Origin: Parus major
Taxonomy: Eukaryota > Chordata > Aves > Passeriformes > Paridae
DNA: 64,000 bases
Assembly: GCF_001522545.3 (NCBI RefSeq)
Contig: NC_031783.1
Coordinates: forward strand, 3,718,532 to 3,782,531
Direction of reading: 5' to 3'
Shown piece by piece: positions 46,016 through 58,272 of the stretch. Within the stretch, counting starts at the first letter, position 1. Every line of letters starts with the position of its first letter. The position numbers and the translations under genes were made by a program. Under the pieces are notes generated by a model, which worked only from the letters and a program-made list of their open reading frames with translations, was not told the origin of the DNA and did not search any database.

Positions 46016-48987
46016 AGTCTTGAGTTCAATATGAAATTCTGTTTCAATTTCACTCAAGAAAGCAGAGTAAATACATAGCCAGCTTACTGGGAATGTAACT
46101 GACAGCCATACTTTGTGAAAACATATTAAAAGAATAAAACTGGACTTTTTGTGATAATCAAAAGTGTAGTGTAATATCAAAGGGAAAATAGATTCTTACA
46201 GAGCCCTAATTTTCCAAGGCACTTCTGCAGTCATCACACATCTTCTGCCATTAAACAATTCCTGTTCTGTCACTCTACAAACTTGAAAAATCACTATTTG
46301 ATTTTAAATTTATGCTTTTTATCACTACATAATCCAAAATGACTGAACTCCATTTAAAAGTTCAACAAAAATCCTCTTCAGTCTTGAAGGAATTTTGTGA
46401 AAGTTGAACTTAGAGGAATGGTTTTATTATTGATTTATACCTTGTGCCCACACAGTCCCCTCTCACTACTCCTCCTCCTCCCCCTCCTCCTCTCAGCATC
46501 CTCACCTCTCTTTGGGGTCTTTTATCAGCTGGAGTAGGGCATGGCTTTGCAAGTGATGTTCTGGCTTTTCCTCAGGCACTAATTAATGAAAAATACAGGA
46601 ATATCTTTGAGATTTTATTTATTTCTCTGTCAAATATGGCTGAACTTAGTAAAAACATTGTAAAGGTTTTTTGTAAAGATGTCTGAGGTATGAAGCAATT
46701 TTAATGCTCGTTTCCTTTAGGAAACCTGACCGAAAAAAGACAGATTCCTTCAGGACTGGTGTTGTGCCCTTGTGCTGCTTTTAATTTGAAAACATAAACT
46801 TTCAAATTGGGTTTTTTCTCTCACAGTTGCCTTTGTACTCTGGTTATATATTGCCAGTTGTGTCCTTACCCAACTTACACATTGTGTGGCTGTGCTGAAA
46901 TCACATCAGCAGCTTTCTCAGCAACTCCTTGAATTTATCAGGAATATCTACTGACCACCAAGATTTCAGTGATTTCAAACATACAACTGCTCATGTAGGT
47001 CTACCTGACACCTAAGGCAATTTTATTAGATAAATAAAATCTAGTTTAAAAATCCAGTTATAACAGTTTAAAACGGTTAAAATTTACAGTTCTGGAGGTT
47101 CCTGTGTATTTTCAGCCTTGAAAGTAGAGGGACACATAGAAAAGGAATTTCAGAAGGACCTGTAGGTCAAAATGATGTTGCATTTAGGAATATTAAGTTT
47201 TTTTGTACTGTCCAAACTGACAGCTTTACCAAATACCAATTTCTGTTGCCAGGTTTGAAAATGAAATCTTTACTAGGCCGAATTTAAGTCTTAACCTGAT
47301 GTAGGCTTCAAAAGCAAATATTTACAGCTGGATACTGCTACATGACTGATTCACATCTTAAAATTCCATCTGTATCTCCTGAAAATGCTCTATTTTATGT
47401 GTGTTTTTGGGGTGTCTAAGGGGAAAGGTGAAGGTTTTACACTCAGGTACCTTTGCACCACTGGGCTGATGAAACATCTGTTTGGAGAGAGGAGGGAGAG
47501 GGTGGCAGGAGGATTGTGTGCTGTGCAGAGACGTGTCTGTGCATCTCAGAGTGTTTGGAGAGCATTAAGAAAAGGACAAGTAACTCCTGAAGGTGAGAGA
47601 AAGAAAAGAAAGAGGAGTGTGAAGGTTTTATATACTCCAGTCCATAAAGCTCCAGCAGCAGCAGTAGCTGTTCCCTCAAACAAGTCTTTATATGGGAGAA
47701 AGCCAAAGCTTTCCTTGGGGCAAAAAAAAAAATTGAAATTAACTCTTGATAGGCCTGGGAAGTGTAAATGAGCATGAGCAAAGGGCTGGAAGCAGAAGAA
47801 AGCAGAGCTGGTGTTTGCTGGCACAGCCTGGTGGTGGGTGCCTGTGTGGGAGGGCACACACACACGAGGCCTTTCAAATCTCTATTAAAAATACAGCAGT
47901 ATTTTTATAAGCCGTAATTTTTTCATTATAAAATTTGTCAGTTCAGTTTCCAAGAGTCTGGAAAACCTTTCTCTTAGAGTCTGCTTTTATCTAGAAACAA
48001 GACAAGAAAGATCCCTATAATCTGGAGAAGTTTGATTTTAAATCTGTGATCAGATGGGTTGTTTCCTTTTTGACTCTCCTCAAACTGCCCCTGAGGCATC
48101 ACAAACAGGTGCAGATGGCTCAGTTTCCTCCTGGTTTCTGCTTGTAGACATAAACCTCTTGGTCCACAAATGCTAGTAAATAGAGATGAGGCTATTCCTT
48201 TCAAAATAAAGCTCCTCTCCTACATCTTTGACATTGCAACTGTTGAAGCCATTCAAATCCTTGAATTGGTTTGTTAATTTGATGAGGCTTCTGCCTGAGT
48301 TGCTGGGGACAAACTTAGTGAAGACTTGAATGTCACATTCTAAGGTTTCATTTTTCATTTATTTTCTTCTTCAGTAAGTATTACTGTGTGGTTAATTTGT
48401 TCTCAGGGATGGATGAAATAGAACTAATATGAAATTCAAATGAATTCTTCTGCTGGCAGCCTGTTTGTTAGCAGCAATAATGAAACATAATGGCCAACGG
48501 ATAGGGAAATACATTAAGTATTTTCCTCAGTAATTCAGGGCTTTAAGATACTTAAAAGTCAATAAAAATATCCAAAAATTCAATAACCTAGAATTTGACT
48601 GTGTACTTTGGGATTTTATATATATTTGAGTATATATATATTCTTACTTCGTTTAAGATCATGTTACCTTTCTAAATGCTTTAGTCATTAAAAGGAGTCC
48701 GTTTCATCTGTGCAAATTTTAGACCTAAAAACAACTCCAAACGATGCAAACCACCTTTTATCGTTAAACTGCTGTCTGTTTCAAGCGGGAAGCCAGTGTT
48801 GTGCAGAAAAAACCAATTATTTGTTGGCGTTTGTTGGGGTGCCAAGGACAAGTGTAAAACACCTGAGCAGCAATAGGTTTATCTTTCACGGGAGGCTGAA
48901 CAGGGTTTTACAAGGTTATTTGCTTCCACCTACTGCTCATCCTTGATATTGCAGAAGAGCCCAGCCGGGGATGGCTGGGAGAGGTGG

Positions 48988-49020
48988 AATTCCAGAGCAA
49001 TTCCAGAGCAATTCCAGAGG
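48988..49020. repeat. 11-bp tandem triplication
   Basis: Three adjacent copies of AATTCCAGAGC, with the last base of copy 3 changed to G. Confidence 0.93.
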
Positions 49021-49178
49021 CTCATCCCTGCTCCAGCTGGGCTGTGGCTGCACAGGAATTGGCTTTGCCTTTTTGCCTTAGTGGGGAGAGGAAATCTTCC
49101 GGAAATTCAGAACACTTTTGTGAAGTTTCTGATTTCTTGTGGTTGTTTTGGGTGGTTTCTGGCAGTCCGTGTTGGGAT

Positions 49179-49223
49179 GGAGGAGGGAAGGAAGAAGGAA
49201 GAGGAAGGAAAGGAGGAAGGAAG
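49179..49223. repeat. 45-bp uninterrupted purine tract
   Basis: Only A and G occur from 49179 to 49223, arranged as GGAAGGAAG-type units with mirror symmetry. Such tracts can form triplex DNA. Confidence 0.92.
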
Positions 49224-50717
49224 CAGGGCTGGGATGGCAGGAGAGAGCAAACTGCAGCGTGGTGAAGCACAGGGTGTGCAGGGTGTTAGCAGCACCAATG
49301 CATCCTTCAGGCTAGTGATTTCACTATTGCTCCTTGCAATTCAGGGAGTGAAATTAAATGCAGAATTACAGAAACTGTGTAAAATTAAATATATGCAGGC
49401 TTCTGCTGCATCCTAAAGCCAAAATCTCATGCAGGGCCATGCTACTACCAAGAATTATTTTGGCCTTGTAGGGTTTTTACTTCACTCTACTCAGGAACAT
49501 TTTGATAGTGCTACTGTTGATGAAGGTGGTAGATTTGTTCCCCAAGGGCCCAGTGTGTTAAAGCTGAGAAATCCCAGCCCTTAAACTTGTGCTTGTCCTG
49601 CATTGCTCCCAATGTCATGCAGAAAACCCTGCTTTGTTTCCCTGTTGCTGCCACCAAACACAACAGAACAAAAACGCAATTTATATAAAACTTAGAGCTC
49701 TTAATGTGTTTGTACTATTATTTAATTGGCTCTTATGCAGTGACACCTAGAGAAAAAAGGAATTGTGTTGGTTTTAAACTGAAATGGATGAGAGGGTTTT
49801 GTATTTAATTCTATCTTTCCCATGAAACATCAGCTGTGAAGTATTCTATCATTGTATAGTTTGCCTAAAATAATTCTTCAGAAGGAACATATTTTCTGGG
49901 TTTTACCTTTTTTTTTGTGATGTAACAATAAAGAAGGTTGCCTGATACATTGTTCAGATCTCTAAGATTTTACAATTGCTTTACAGCAATGGTGCCTCTC
50001 GATCTCAAATAATTCACAGAGCTGGGAAATTTGCAGTACACTTAGGAAGTGACAGCACTTTGTCATTTTGCACTTAGAGAAAGTAGCACAGATGTCTCTC
50101 AGAGAAGCACATTCTCATTTCTTCCCTTCTTGCTCTGAGATTGACAGATGATTCATTTTAATGATTTTTAAAGCTTAGGGTCTGTGTACATTTCTTCTTT
50201 AAAAAAAAGTATATCTAGGATGTAGACATATACTCAAATATTTATACTTAAACATAGATTTGATTAAGCCAGTGGCTTCACTGGTTTAAAGAATTACAAC
50301 ACTAATTACTTCAGAAAATTAATTGGTTTTTATCATGCCCTTGTGCAGAAGTCTGAATCCAGGTGTGTAGTTTTGAAGACATACAGTTATTTCTCCAGCT
50401 ACATCTGACTGTACAGGATTTGAAAGATAACACATTTTGCAGAGGTTGATCCCATGCAGATGTGGTTTTCACTGCTAAGGATGCAGTGGTTAATTAGTAA
50501 AGATGCACTTTCCATATCTTTAGATAAATAACCAAGCACTAAGGGGTGCAATGCTTGTGTGACGCTCAGGGATGGAAGCCAAAGCAGAAATGCTGTTATT
50601 TGCAGCTCAGGCCCAAGCTTTTCCCAGGGCTGGCCTCAGCCACAGGCAAGCTCAGCTCCAGGAGAGGTTTGAGCTCCAGCCCAGCCGAGGAGCTGTGCTG
50701 GGAGGAGGATGGGCTTT

Positions 50718-51040
50718 GTTTCATGTTGTAATGCTTTAAGAAACACGGTATCATCCTGAGATATAGCCCCTTCCCCCGACTCCTCCCTCGAGACTGAATT
50801 TTCCCATTGGCTGTAACATGCAACCCTACCCCTTTCCCCCTCACTTCAAAAAGGAGCTCGAGATCAGACTTTTCCTATTTCTGCACTGATTCCCCTGAAT
50901 AAAGCTGGGACACCATCCCAGGAAGAAAAGAGCCTCGTCTTATCCCTGGTCTTTGCTATATATAACTCCCCACTCCTGTGGGCTGCGGCTGGGCCGAGCA
51001 CGGCCTCAGGGGAGTTGGGGACCTTAAAATAGCAGTTTCA
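50718..51040 (+). mobile_element. Solo LTR with 6-bp target-site duplication
   Basis: The LTR spans 50724-51034 (311 bp), begins TGTTGTAATG and ends AATAGCA, so it has the TG..CA ends of a retroviral LTR. It is bounded by identical GTTTCA copies at 50718-50723 and 51035-51040. A 6-bp duplication is typical of ERVK/alpharetrovirus-like integration. Inside are an inverted CCAAT box (CCCATTGGC, about 50804), AATAAA at 50898-50903, which sets the + orientation, and TATATATA at 50957-50964. Several CpGs survive (CCCCGACTCC, CTGCGGCTGGGCCGAGCACGG), which argues for a fairly recent insertion. No gag, pol or env sequence lies between the duplications, so this is a recombined solo LTR. Confidence 0.85.
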
Positions 51041-53025
51041 TCCAGATAAAACTGCATTTTTAATTGAGTAATGAATGCCTATGAACTCAGGCTTCTTAGA
51101 AATTGCTTTTAATGGGAAAGGACAGCGGTGAAATAGCAAACTAAAGTGTTCCCTGGGCAGCAGAAGGGATCAGAGTGCTCCTGGGTCTTCAGGTATATTC
51201 ATCATGCTGAGAGCCTGTAATAGCCATGGCTACAGTCTGAGAGGAGCTACTTTATTCTGCTTTCAGCTAATTTGGGTCAGTGTGTGAGACAGAGCCACTC
51301 TTGTCCTTGGTAATATGGAAAGAGATGATTCATTTTTGATTAACCAATAAATATGTTAAAGAACATTACATTCTTTCCAAAAGGTGACTTTAGGGCGCAG
51401 CTAGGACGTGAAGATCACTGGTGCTAATGAAGTTTGAATTCATTCCCCTGAGGAGAAGGCTTTTGAAAAGCTGAGCTTTTTTCCCCTCCCTCCCCAAAAA
51501 GAAGCCAATATAAATATCCAAACAGGCTCAGGGAGTGAGCCTGTGGGCAGGGAGGGTATTTCCATCTCCTCACGTGGGAGATGTGGGGAGAGACTGTCTG
51601 GCTGCCAGTAAGGCACACTTGAAAGAAAATTTTTGAGTGTTATATTCCACAAAGTACAATCTGGCTCCCCATAAAAGTGATGGAATATAAAGAGTATTTA
51701 AGGTGCTGATTCATGTATTAGACTGGCTAGAATAACAAATGGTTTTTTGCTGCTTAAGAAGTGACACAACTTGATATGCCTCATGAAACCATCTTTAATA
51801 TAATTTGCTGTGAATTAAAATATTTTTTTCCAGGAAACCTTGCCTTATCCTACTTGGTTGAATGATTCAATTTTTTGAAATCTTTTAGAGGTGTAGGCAG
51901 GAAATCTTTGGCTTAGAAGTAAAACCAGTCCTTCATTTAAAATGAATACACATGCTGTTGAAGAAACATAAATTCTTCATTTTACATTTGTTTTCATTTT
52001 TAACAAGAGCTGCTATTTACTATCAGCATTGGAATTTATATGCTAGAAACTAATCAATACTCTGAAATCTGGTTAGAGTACTTCCAGCTTTGGTGAGAGG
52101 TTGGGGAAGTTTTTCACAAAAAAAATTTCCCTCTGCCATATGATATTCTTTTCCCAATAGAAACCCCTAAAGCTGCAACAGTGAAGCAAATTTTGCTTCC
52201 AGGAATATCCTCACTAAAAATGTAAAATTGAAAAGAAAATTGTTGGGTCACTTGTCTCCAGTTTAGTGACTTGAATGGTATTTGGCTTACTCAGTTTCCA
52301 GCAGTAACTTGCTGTAAAAAGGGTGAATGTGAAGCAATAAATGCCTTTCAGAAGTATAATTTTTGTGTTAACCATTATCCCTGCACATCCTCAGCGCAAA
52401 AATCCATAGGCTCAATGAGTCAAAACACTTTAGGAATAAAGGGCTGTGTGTTGGGTGTCATTAGGTTTGAGATCATTTGTTTCACTCTGGAAGGAAACAC
52501 GTCCAGAGTTCCCACACGTATAAAGGCTGTGCACTCACACTTATTTACACATTTATAAATAGAGGCTTGCTGTTCTTGTACATTGCAATGAGATTCAGAC
52601 ACAAATACCTATCAGGTCCTTGTTAGCCCTTGATAACAGACAGAAGGTTCAGCAGTTTTTCCTCTTTAGCTTACCTTTATATTTCTTTCAGCTTCCATCA
52701 CTTGTTTTTGTTTTATAAAAAATGAGCAAAAAATATATTTTCCTCAAGATGGAAGTAAAAATATTTACTAAAAAAAATCATATTTTTTTCCTGAGAGCTG
52801 GCTATACCACACTGAAAGAGGTGTTGGGCTTTTTTGTGTTCTTTCAATCCTGTCTGTAAATTTATGCCTGCAGTAAAGTTTAATAAACTTCACCTAAAGG
52901 CACAATGCTAGGCAGTGTATAATTAAATAACTCTGTGTACAAACTACGAGTTTTTCAGCCTGAGTTACTCCCCCAGTGCTGGTCAATGTGCTTTGTGACA
53001 TGGGCTTCTCTCTTTGTGCTTTCAG
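51041..53025. other. Noncoding DNA upstream of the exon candidate
   Basis: No gene is recognised. It contains the regulatory-looking stretch at 51200-51445 and AT-rich low-complexity sequence near 52725-52795. If the candidate exon is real this is intron. Confidence 0.65.
51200..51445. promoter_or_regulatory. Candidate conserved noncoding element
   Basis: Complex sequence with TAGCCATGGCTA, TTCAGCTAATTTGGG, GATGATTCATTTTTGATTAACC with an adjacent CCAAT, and GGGCGCAGCTAGGACGTG. CpGs and homeodomain cores coexist and frames are closed. Conservation was not measured. Confidence 0.3.
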
Positions 53026-53073
53026 GACACTAAAGCAGAGTGCAGTTCTGGTGTAGAAACTGAGGACAGAAAA
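53026..53073 (+). CDS. Candidate 48-bp in-frame microexon
   Basis: A pyrimidine-rich run (TTCTCTCTTTGTGCTTTCAG) ends in AG at 53025, and AAA|GTAAGT marks a strong donor at 53073/53074. Between them are exactly 48 bases, a multiple of three, and the first frame reads DTKAECSSGVETEDRK without a stop. The peptide is charged, polar and linker-like. I cannot match it to a known protein. If real, the host gene lies on the + strand, its introns cover much of this window, and the exon could be included or skipped without shifting frame. The alternative is a chance pair of good splice sites, which occurs often in 64 kb. Confidence 0.35.
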
Positions 53074-54657
53074 GTAAGTGGCTTGTTTTAATGTGATTTT
53101 TCATGCAACTCTAGCAGCTGGGGTTTTCTCTGGTTTTTGTTTGGGTATTTTTTTAAAAAATTAAATGATGTGAAATTATGTTATGGTTCTTTACATGTGA
53201 ATGTGTTCATGTTGTATTTTAACTTCAGCGGGGACAAAACAGTCTTAGTCTATTGAGTATACTGGTTAAAAATTCAAATAACTGCTTTTTCAGAAGGGAA
53301 TTATAGTCTATACTACAAAAAGTTTACAAGGCAGTTTCACTTCCTAGTCTTAATTTACATTATTAACCTAGTTATTGTGTGTCTTTCATGAGAAAGTTGG
53401 CATACCATGTTAAATATTTGTAAGACAGCAAGATGACTGCTTTTTCCTGCTTTATAAGTTGTACCTTTGAAATTTTTTTTCTTTTAAAGGGTTGATCTTT
53501 AAACAATTGTTTCCTCTTTAATTTTCTGTGGACAAATATAAACCAGATACAAAATATGTTTTCATTTGTGTTCTTCACTTTACTCATGGTAGAAACTAAC
53601 TAAGAAACAATGGCTTCACAAAGAAGCCTTCAGCTTAAAGAAAAATTAAATTGTCAGAAATAAATATCAATCCAGTTTTAAAGAGTGTAACGTGTTTTGT
53701 TTGAAAGTCTGGATGACTAGATCTGTGCAGAGTATTTCTGTGTGGAGTGATACCTGAGTTTGTGGAGGTGTTGAGCACATGATATGTGATTTAAAGTCTC
53801 TCACTTCATCTGGTTCTCCGTCAGTCCCACTGAGGCTGCAGGTTCTGAGCATCAGCTTTCATCAAACTCCCGGTCCTTCCATTAAGGTCCATGTTGCTTT
53901 TACAATGTGCTAAATCCAGCCTGGGACCTTACTTATAAACCCCAAATTTTGACTTGTTTTTCATGTTGTAGCAACTACAAAAACTGCCCAAACCAGAAGT
54001 TCTTACAGTAATTTAAAATATGGGAAAAGGTGTCAGGAGCCTGACAAAGCTTTGGACAACAATTTATTGAAGTGTTGTATTTCTTCTTCCTTCTATTGCA
54101 ACTTTTATCTCACAGAGCACCTGTGGGGTTTTTCATGGTTTGTGATGCCACGGTTTGCACCTCAGGAGGAATTACAGAAGATGTGTGTCTGATACCTTCT
54201 CTTGTGGCTGCTTGTGACCTGGGCTGCTTTCCTAAAGTGTTTTTCCCACCTTCAGAGACCCAGGATATGCAACTTTTACATGCAGTGACTGCAATTTTAG
54301 CAGAAAGTATCGTCTAGAAAACCCATCAATTTTTCTTCTCCCTTTTGTTATTTTGTGGAAGCTCTTTGAAAGAGCTGTTGCTGCGTGGTCTGTTTCATCT
54401 TCTCTCTGTGTTTGGCCCCAAAACTGAAGCTTCCACCAAGTTTAGGTGGCTGTTGTTCATTCCAGTCCAGGGAGAGAGTTACCAGTGATCATCAGACACA
54501 GATCCATCTATCTTGCTTAATACTAATGCATTGTTTCATGTTTGTTGAAAGCATCAGTTAAGAATGGAATGTAATTCATAAACCTGAAACATTGTAAATA
54601 AATATTTTTATTTCATCGAACTTGAAATCAAGACAAACTACTGCAATTAGGGCATGC
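53074..54657. other. Noncoding DNA, no gene recognised
   Basis: Ordinary AT-rich sequence following the exon candidate. The 81-codon + strand frame (54072-54317) has no domain. If the exon is real this would be intron. Confidence 0.65.
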
Positions 54658-54745
54658 ATCATTAGTATCTAATGATTTGCACTGCCATAATGAAATCTAC
54701 TACTAATGAACTATATCATTAGTAATTAATGGGAAATTTTCCCAG
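54545..54745. promoter_or_regulatory. Candidate regulatory element with inverted ATTA sites
   Basis: ATCATTAG (54658-54665) and CTAATGAT (54669-54676) form a perfect inverted pair with a 3-base spacer. TACTAATGA (54701-54709) and TCATTAGTA (54716-54724) form a second with a 6-base spacer, and CATTAGTAATTAATG (54717-54731) overlaps a third. ATTA is the homeodomain core, and inverted cores a few bases apart are the arrangement bound by paired-class homeodomain dimers. The wider stretch is complex, with AATTCATAAACC and TTTCATCGAACTTG. The factor and target gene are unknown. Confidence 0.42.
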
Positions 54746-55435
54746 TTAACCACAAAATATAAACCTGCAAGGTGCCTTTTCTTGTGCTCCTTTTTCTCTG
54801 AAGTTTCCTAATCTATAACTTCTGAAGTAGAAATTTATAAAACGATGACTAAAGCATTGCCTGGAGGCAAACTCAAATTTAATAACTGTACTTATTGTTT
54901 TGAAATCTATTATTTTTTAAATTCCAAAACAGCAGTTAATTATCGTAACCACTTCATCGCTGTGATCTGTCTCTCCTTCCATTGTCTTCAACTGACCTTT
55001 CCATGTAAGATTTTTATTTGTTTTCTGCAAGGCTAAAAGCTCCCAGGTTTGAGAATACCAGCTGATGAGCAGTGCACAGTCTGCTCCCTCTGGCCTGGAT
55101 AATTATGAATTACTAAATTGCCTTTAATATTTCCAGCAGAAGACCCAGAAGTGCATGTACAACTCGTTTCCTCCATAGTGAATATTTTTTTCTGCATTTG
55201 ACACACCCAAACTTTCTAGTTTTGATCTCCCCCCACCAATGTGAACATCACAATATTGGGTGCTTAATGACTCGTGAGCACAGAAACGGCTCAGCTTTGC
55301 TTCTCAAAGGAACAAATGTAGAAAAGTGACCCTTGAATTGTCACAGGAAGAAACCTGTTCAAAACACACCATGTGTGATTTTTGTAAGAAATACATGGAT
55401 CTCTGCAGCTAGCCATGTTTGGGAATTTGAGCCAT

Positions 55436-55510
55436 GATTCCAAAGCCTGTGTGATGTTTTGATTCCAAAGCCTGTGTGATGTTTTGATTCCAAAGCCTGT
55501 GTGATGTTTT
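55436..55510. repeat. 25-bp tandem triplication
   Basis: Three adjacent identical 25-bp copies start at 55436, 55461 and 55486, with the core GATTCCAAAGCCTGTGTG. Their identity suggests a young, probably polymorphic array. The minus-strand frame repeats a short QALESK/HHTGFGI-like pattern only because of the repeat. Confidence 0.96.
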
Positions 55511-58260
55511 GCTCTTGCAAGGCCAATGGCAGATGGTCAGGTTGTTTTTCCTTTTACCAGTATTTTCTGATATAACTCTGTGTGCTGGGCACAAACAAAA
55601 TGCTTCTGGTGGAAGGCAATTAATAAGGATATTGGCCATTTTGCCAAGAGGGAGAGCACGTGGATTCCTTTGAAGTCTTTCCATTTGATATAACCAAACC
55701 ACAGTCTGTCTCTAAGACTTCTAATGTGTGCAGCCTTTTTGTAGTTGTGGCCCTTACACAGCTCCATCATCTCCCATTACCTGAAAAACCTGCCTTGTTT
55801 TTTTATAAAATTATGTTTTATAAATCTTCCTTGTTTATTGTTTAATCTCAGTTCATGTATTTATGTGGTCTGAGCAGTTATCTCTTTTTTTTTTCATATG
55901 TTTATATGGGACTTGCTTCAAACAGTAATCTTCAAAAATCTGAAAAGAAAAAAAAAAACCTGTAAATAAGATTTCTCCCAGTCCTGCTCTGTCTTTGAGA
56001 TCTGAATAGAGCACAAAGGACATACTTTGTGTTACTCTGCAATTGTCATATCATCAAATTAATTCATGGTGATGCTGTGAAACTGAAACTCTGACACAAA
56101 GTTACTTCCCCTGACATCCTTTGTGTGACATTTCCACCTGAAATGGAGAACTGAGCTGCAAACTGGAAGTTAACTTACAGTGACCTTTCTGTGCTGGGTA
56201 ACTTCATCTCAGCTCATCTTTACTACGCTGGGAATGTTTTGTTCTTCAGCTCTGGCTGTTTAATTTCTGTTTTATTTCAGCTGATTCTCCCCCTAATGGA
56301 TGTAATTGCAGTGTCATTCTCTGCCTGTTCCTGGCAGGCAGCAAATGCCCCCTTCAGCAGCAGCTCAGCCCCATGAGCGGGGGGCTCGCGGTCACCCGGG
56401 GTCCTGCTGCATTTTCCCCTCTGGAGAAGGAATTGGCTCATGGAGGGAGAATTTTTGAGCTTCATCCTGACTTGAAAATGTCCCACGTTGGAGCTGGGAG
56501 TGCAGAGGCTTGGTGAGAGCTGCAGAGCTCATGGCAGTGCATGGGGGCAATAACCTGACAGGTGAGGGAGGGAGCAGAGTTCCCTGGAGTGCCAGAATGT
56601 TTCCTAGCTCCTGTTGCCTGCTGTGGGATACAGGGGAGGAAGCAGTGCCTTGCCTTCTCTCTGCCTGCTGTGGAAAATATTTTATAAATTTTTATCTTTT
56701 TTCTTTAGTACCTTCTGTCAGTGGATCTCAAATGACTTTACAAACAAATTAAAAGCACCTATGAGGAAAGTACTTACAGTTATATGGCTTGAGTTACATA
56801 TGGGGCAAGAGAAGTGTGAAGGGCAGATGTAGGCAAGGTTATAAAGCTTGTCTGAGACAAAATGAGGAGAAAAAGAAACAGCATTGCAAAAATATTTTGC
56901 TTTGTCTGTTCAATGGCTTCTTGCAGGTTGATTTGGGTTTTTTTTAAATTTATTCACAGTGATCCTGTGAATATGTTTTTCTTAGAAGTTTAAGGAATTG
57001 TCTTTTTTATGAGAAAATATTTATCTAATTTCTCTCATCTTCATATTGCTGTAGAAGGGAATAAATAAGGGTGTTAAACAGTGAGGAGCACCACGGAGGG
57101 ACTAAGTGAACTCCTGGCATCACAGATGTGGATTTGTTATGATACTGTTTTCTTTCATGGTAGTCCCTTTCTCTGCTCTTTAGGGGCTCTTTAGCAGTGA
57201 ATAGGAATAGGTGTCATTTTTATTCCCTTGTGAAGGCATTGTGCAATCTGCATAGCTGTGTAGTTTATTGAGATGCATTTTTACTCCCATTAAAAGAAAT
57301 TATTTTTTGTTGTGAGGGAAGATCATAGACACCAATGGATTGATATGGAAGTGTCTAAATTGTATTTGGGTATAGATTTAGAGGAATCTAAGAAAGTTTT
57401 GAATGGTACTGGCCCTTCTGGTGTGTAACAGAGTGAATTCCTGTTCCTCTGTCCCTGCTGTATGAGCAGCACCAGGTGCTGTTGAAGCATTGCAGGACAG
57501 GACCACACAAAGTGGGGAGAGCTGACCACAGAATTCAGGAAGCAGGGGGAGTATCCCAGAGGGAGAATAACGAGCTGTTCCAGGAATAGCATCCTCCTGT
57601 CACAGCACAGCAGATGTTTCCCCTGACATCTCAGCTCATGTAAGTCAGATTTACGTGGTGCTTCTTGAGCCTCAGTGCAGAGCTGGAAGCTTCCACAACT
57701 TCCACAAAAGGGTAGAGTTATCTAAGGGGTGTGTGTGGTGTGTGTCATTTGTTTGTTTGTTGCCAGAAAAGTCACTTGAAATTCATGGCTGATTCCTTCA
57801 CAATTATTTGAAATCATGATCTCTTTCACTCCAGGGATCCTAAAACTCAAAGCTGAATCAAGCCCATAATTTATATTGTTTAGGCAGTATTTACTGTTAT
57901 TCATACTACTTTCAGCCATATTTTTAAATCAAAGGATTTTTTTTTCCCTCCTTTGTCTTAGTTTTATGTTCTTTTCAAATAAAAACAATACTTTTGGAAA
58001 AACAGGGAGCTGAAAGTTGCCCTGGAACTTAAGACACTGCATTAGTCAGCCTAATAAATACTGGCAATTGTAATGTGATGAATTGCTCAGAAATCCAGTC
58101 CATTTCCTGGCATGTGGCTTGACAGAGTGCAAAGTCTTGCTGCAAAGTTTCCTGGTATTTGAATGCTCATAATGTCAGCCCTATTACTGCTCTCTTGTTC
58201 TCACTGTCACTGACATGCAATTATGGGATTTCACAACTGAAGTGGTGACAGTTGCTCCTC

Positions 58261-58272
58261 TGTGTGTGTGTG
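58261..58272. repeat. Short (TG)6 microsatellite
   Basis: Six TG units, followed by TCTGTC. Confidence 0.85.

Larger units (their letters stand above)
46016..50717. other. Noncoding DNA, no gene recognised
   Basis: It contains a (TCC)n run at 46469-46493, (TA)-rich sequence at 48616-48642, an 11-bp triplication at 48988-49020 and a 45-bp purine tract at 49179-49223. Frames of up to 157 codons (48943-49416) span these low-complexity tracts and lack domains. Confidence 0.7.

Noticed and set aside
47385..47771. 128-codon + strand frame with a Lys/Arg-rich end
   Set aside because: No known family is recognised and the basic stretch arises from A/G-rich sequence. The minus strand is open over the same stretch.
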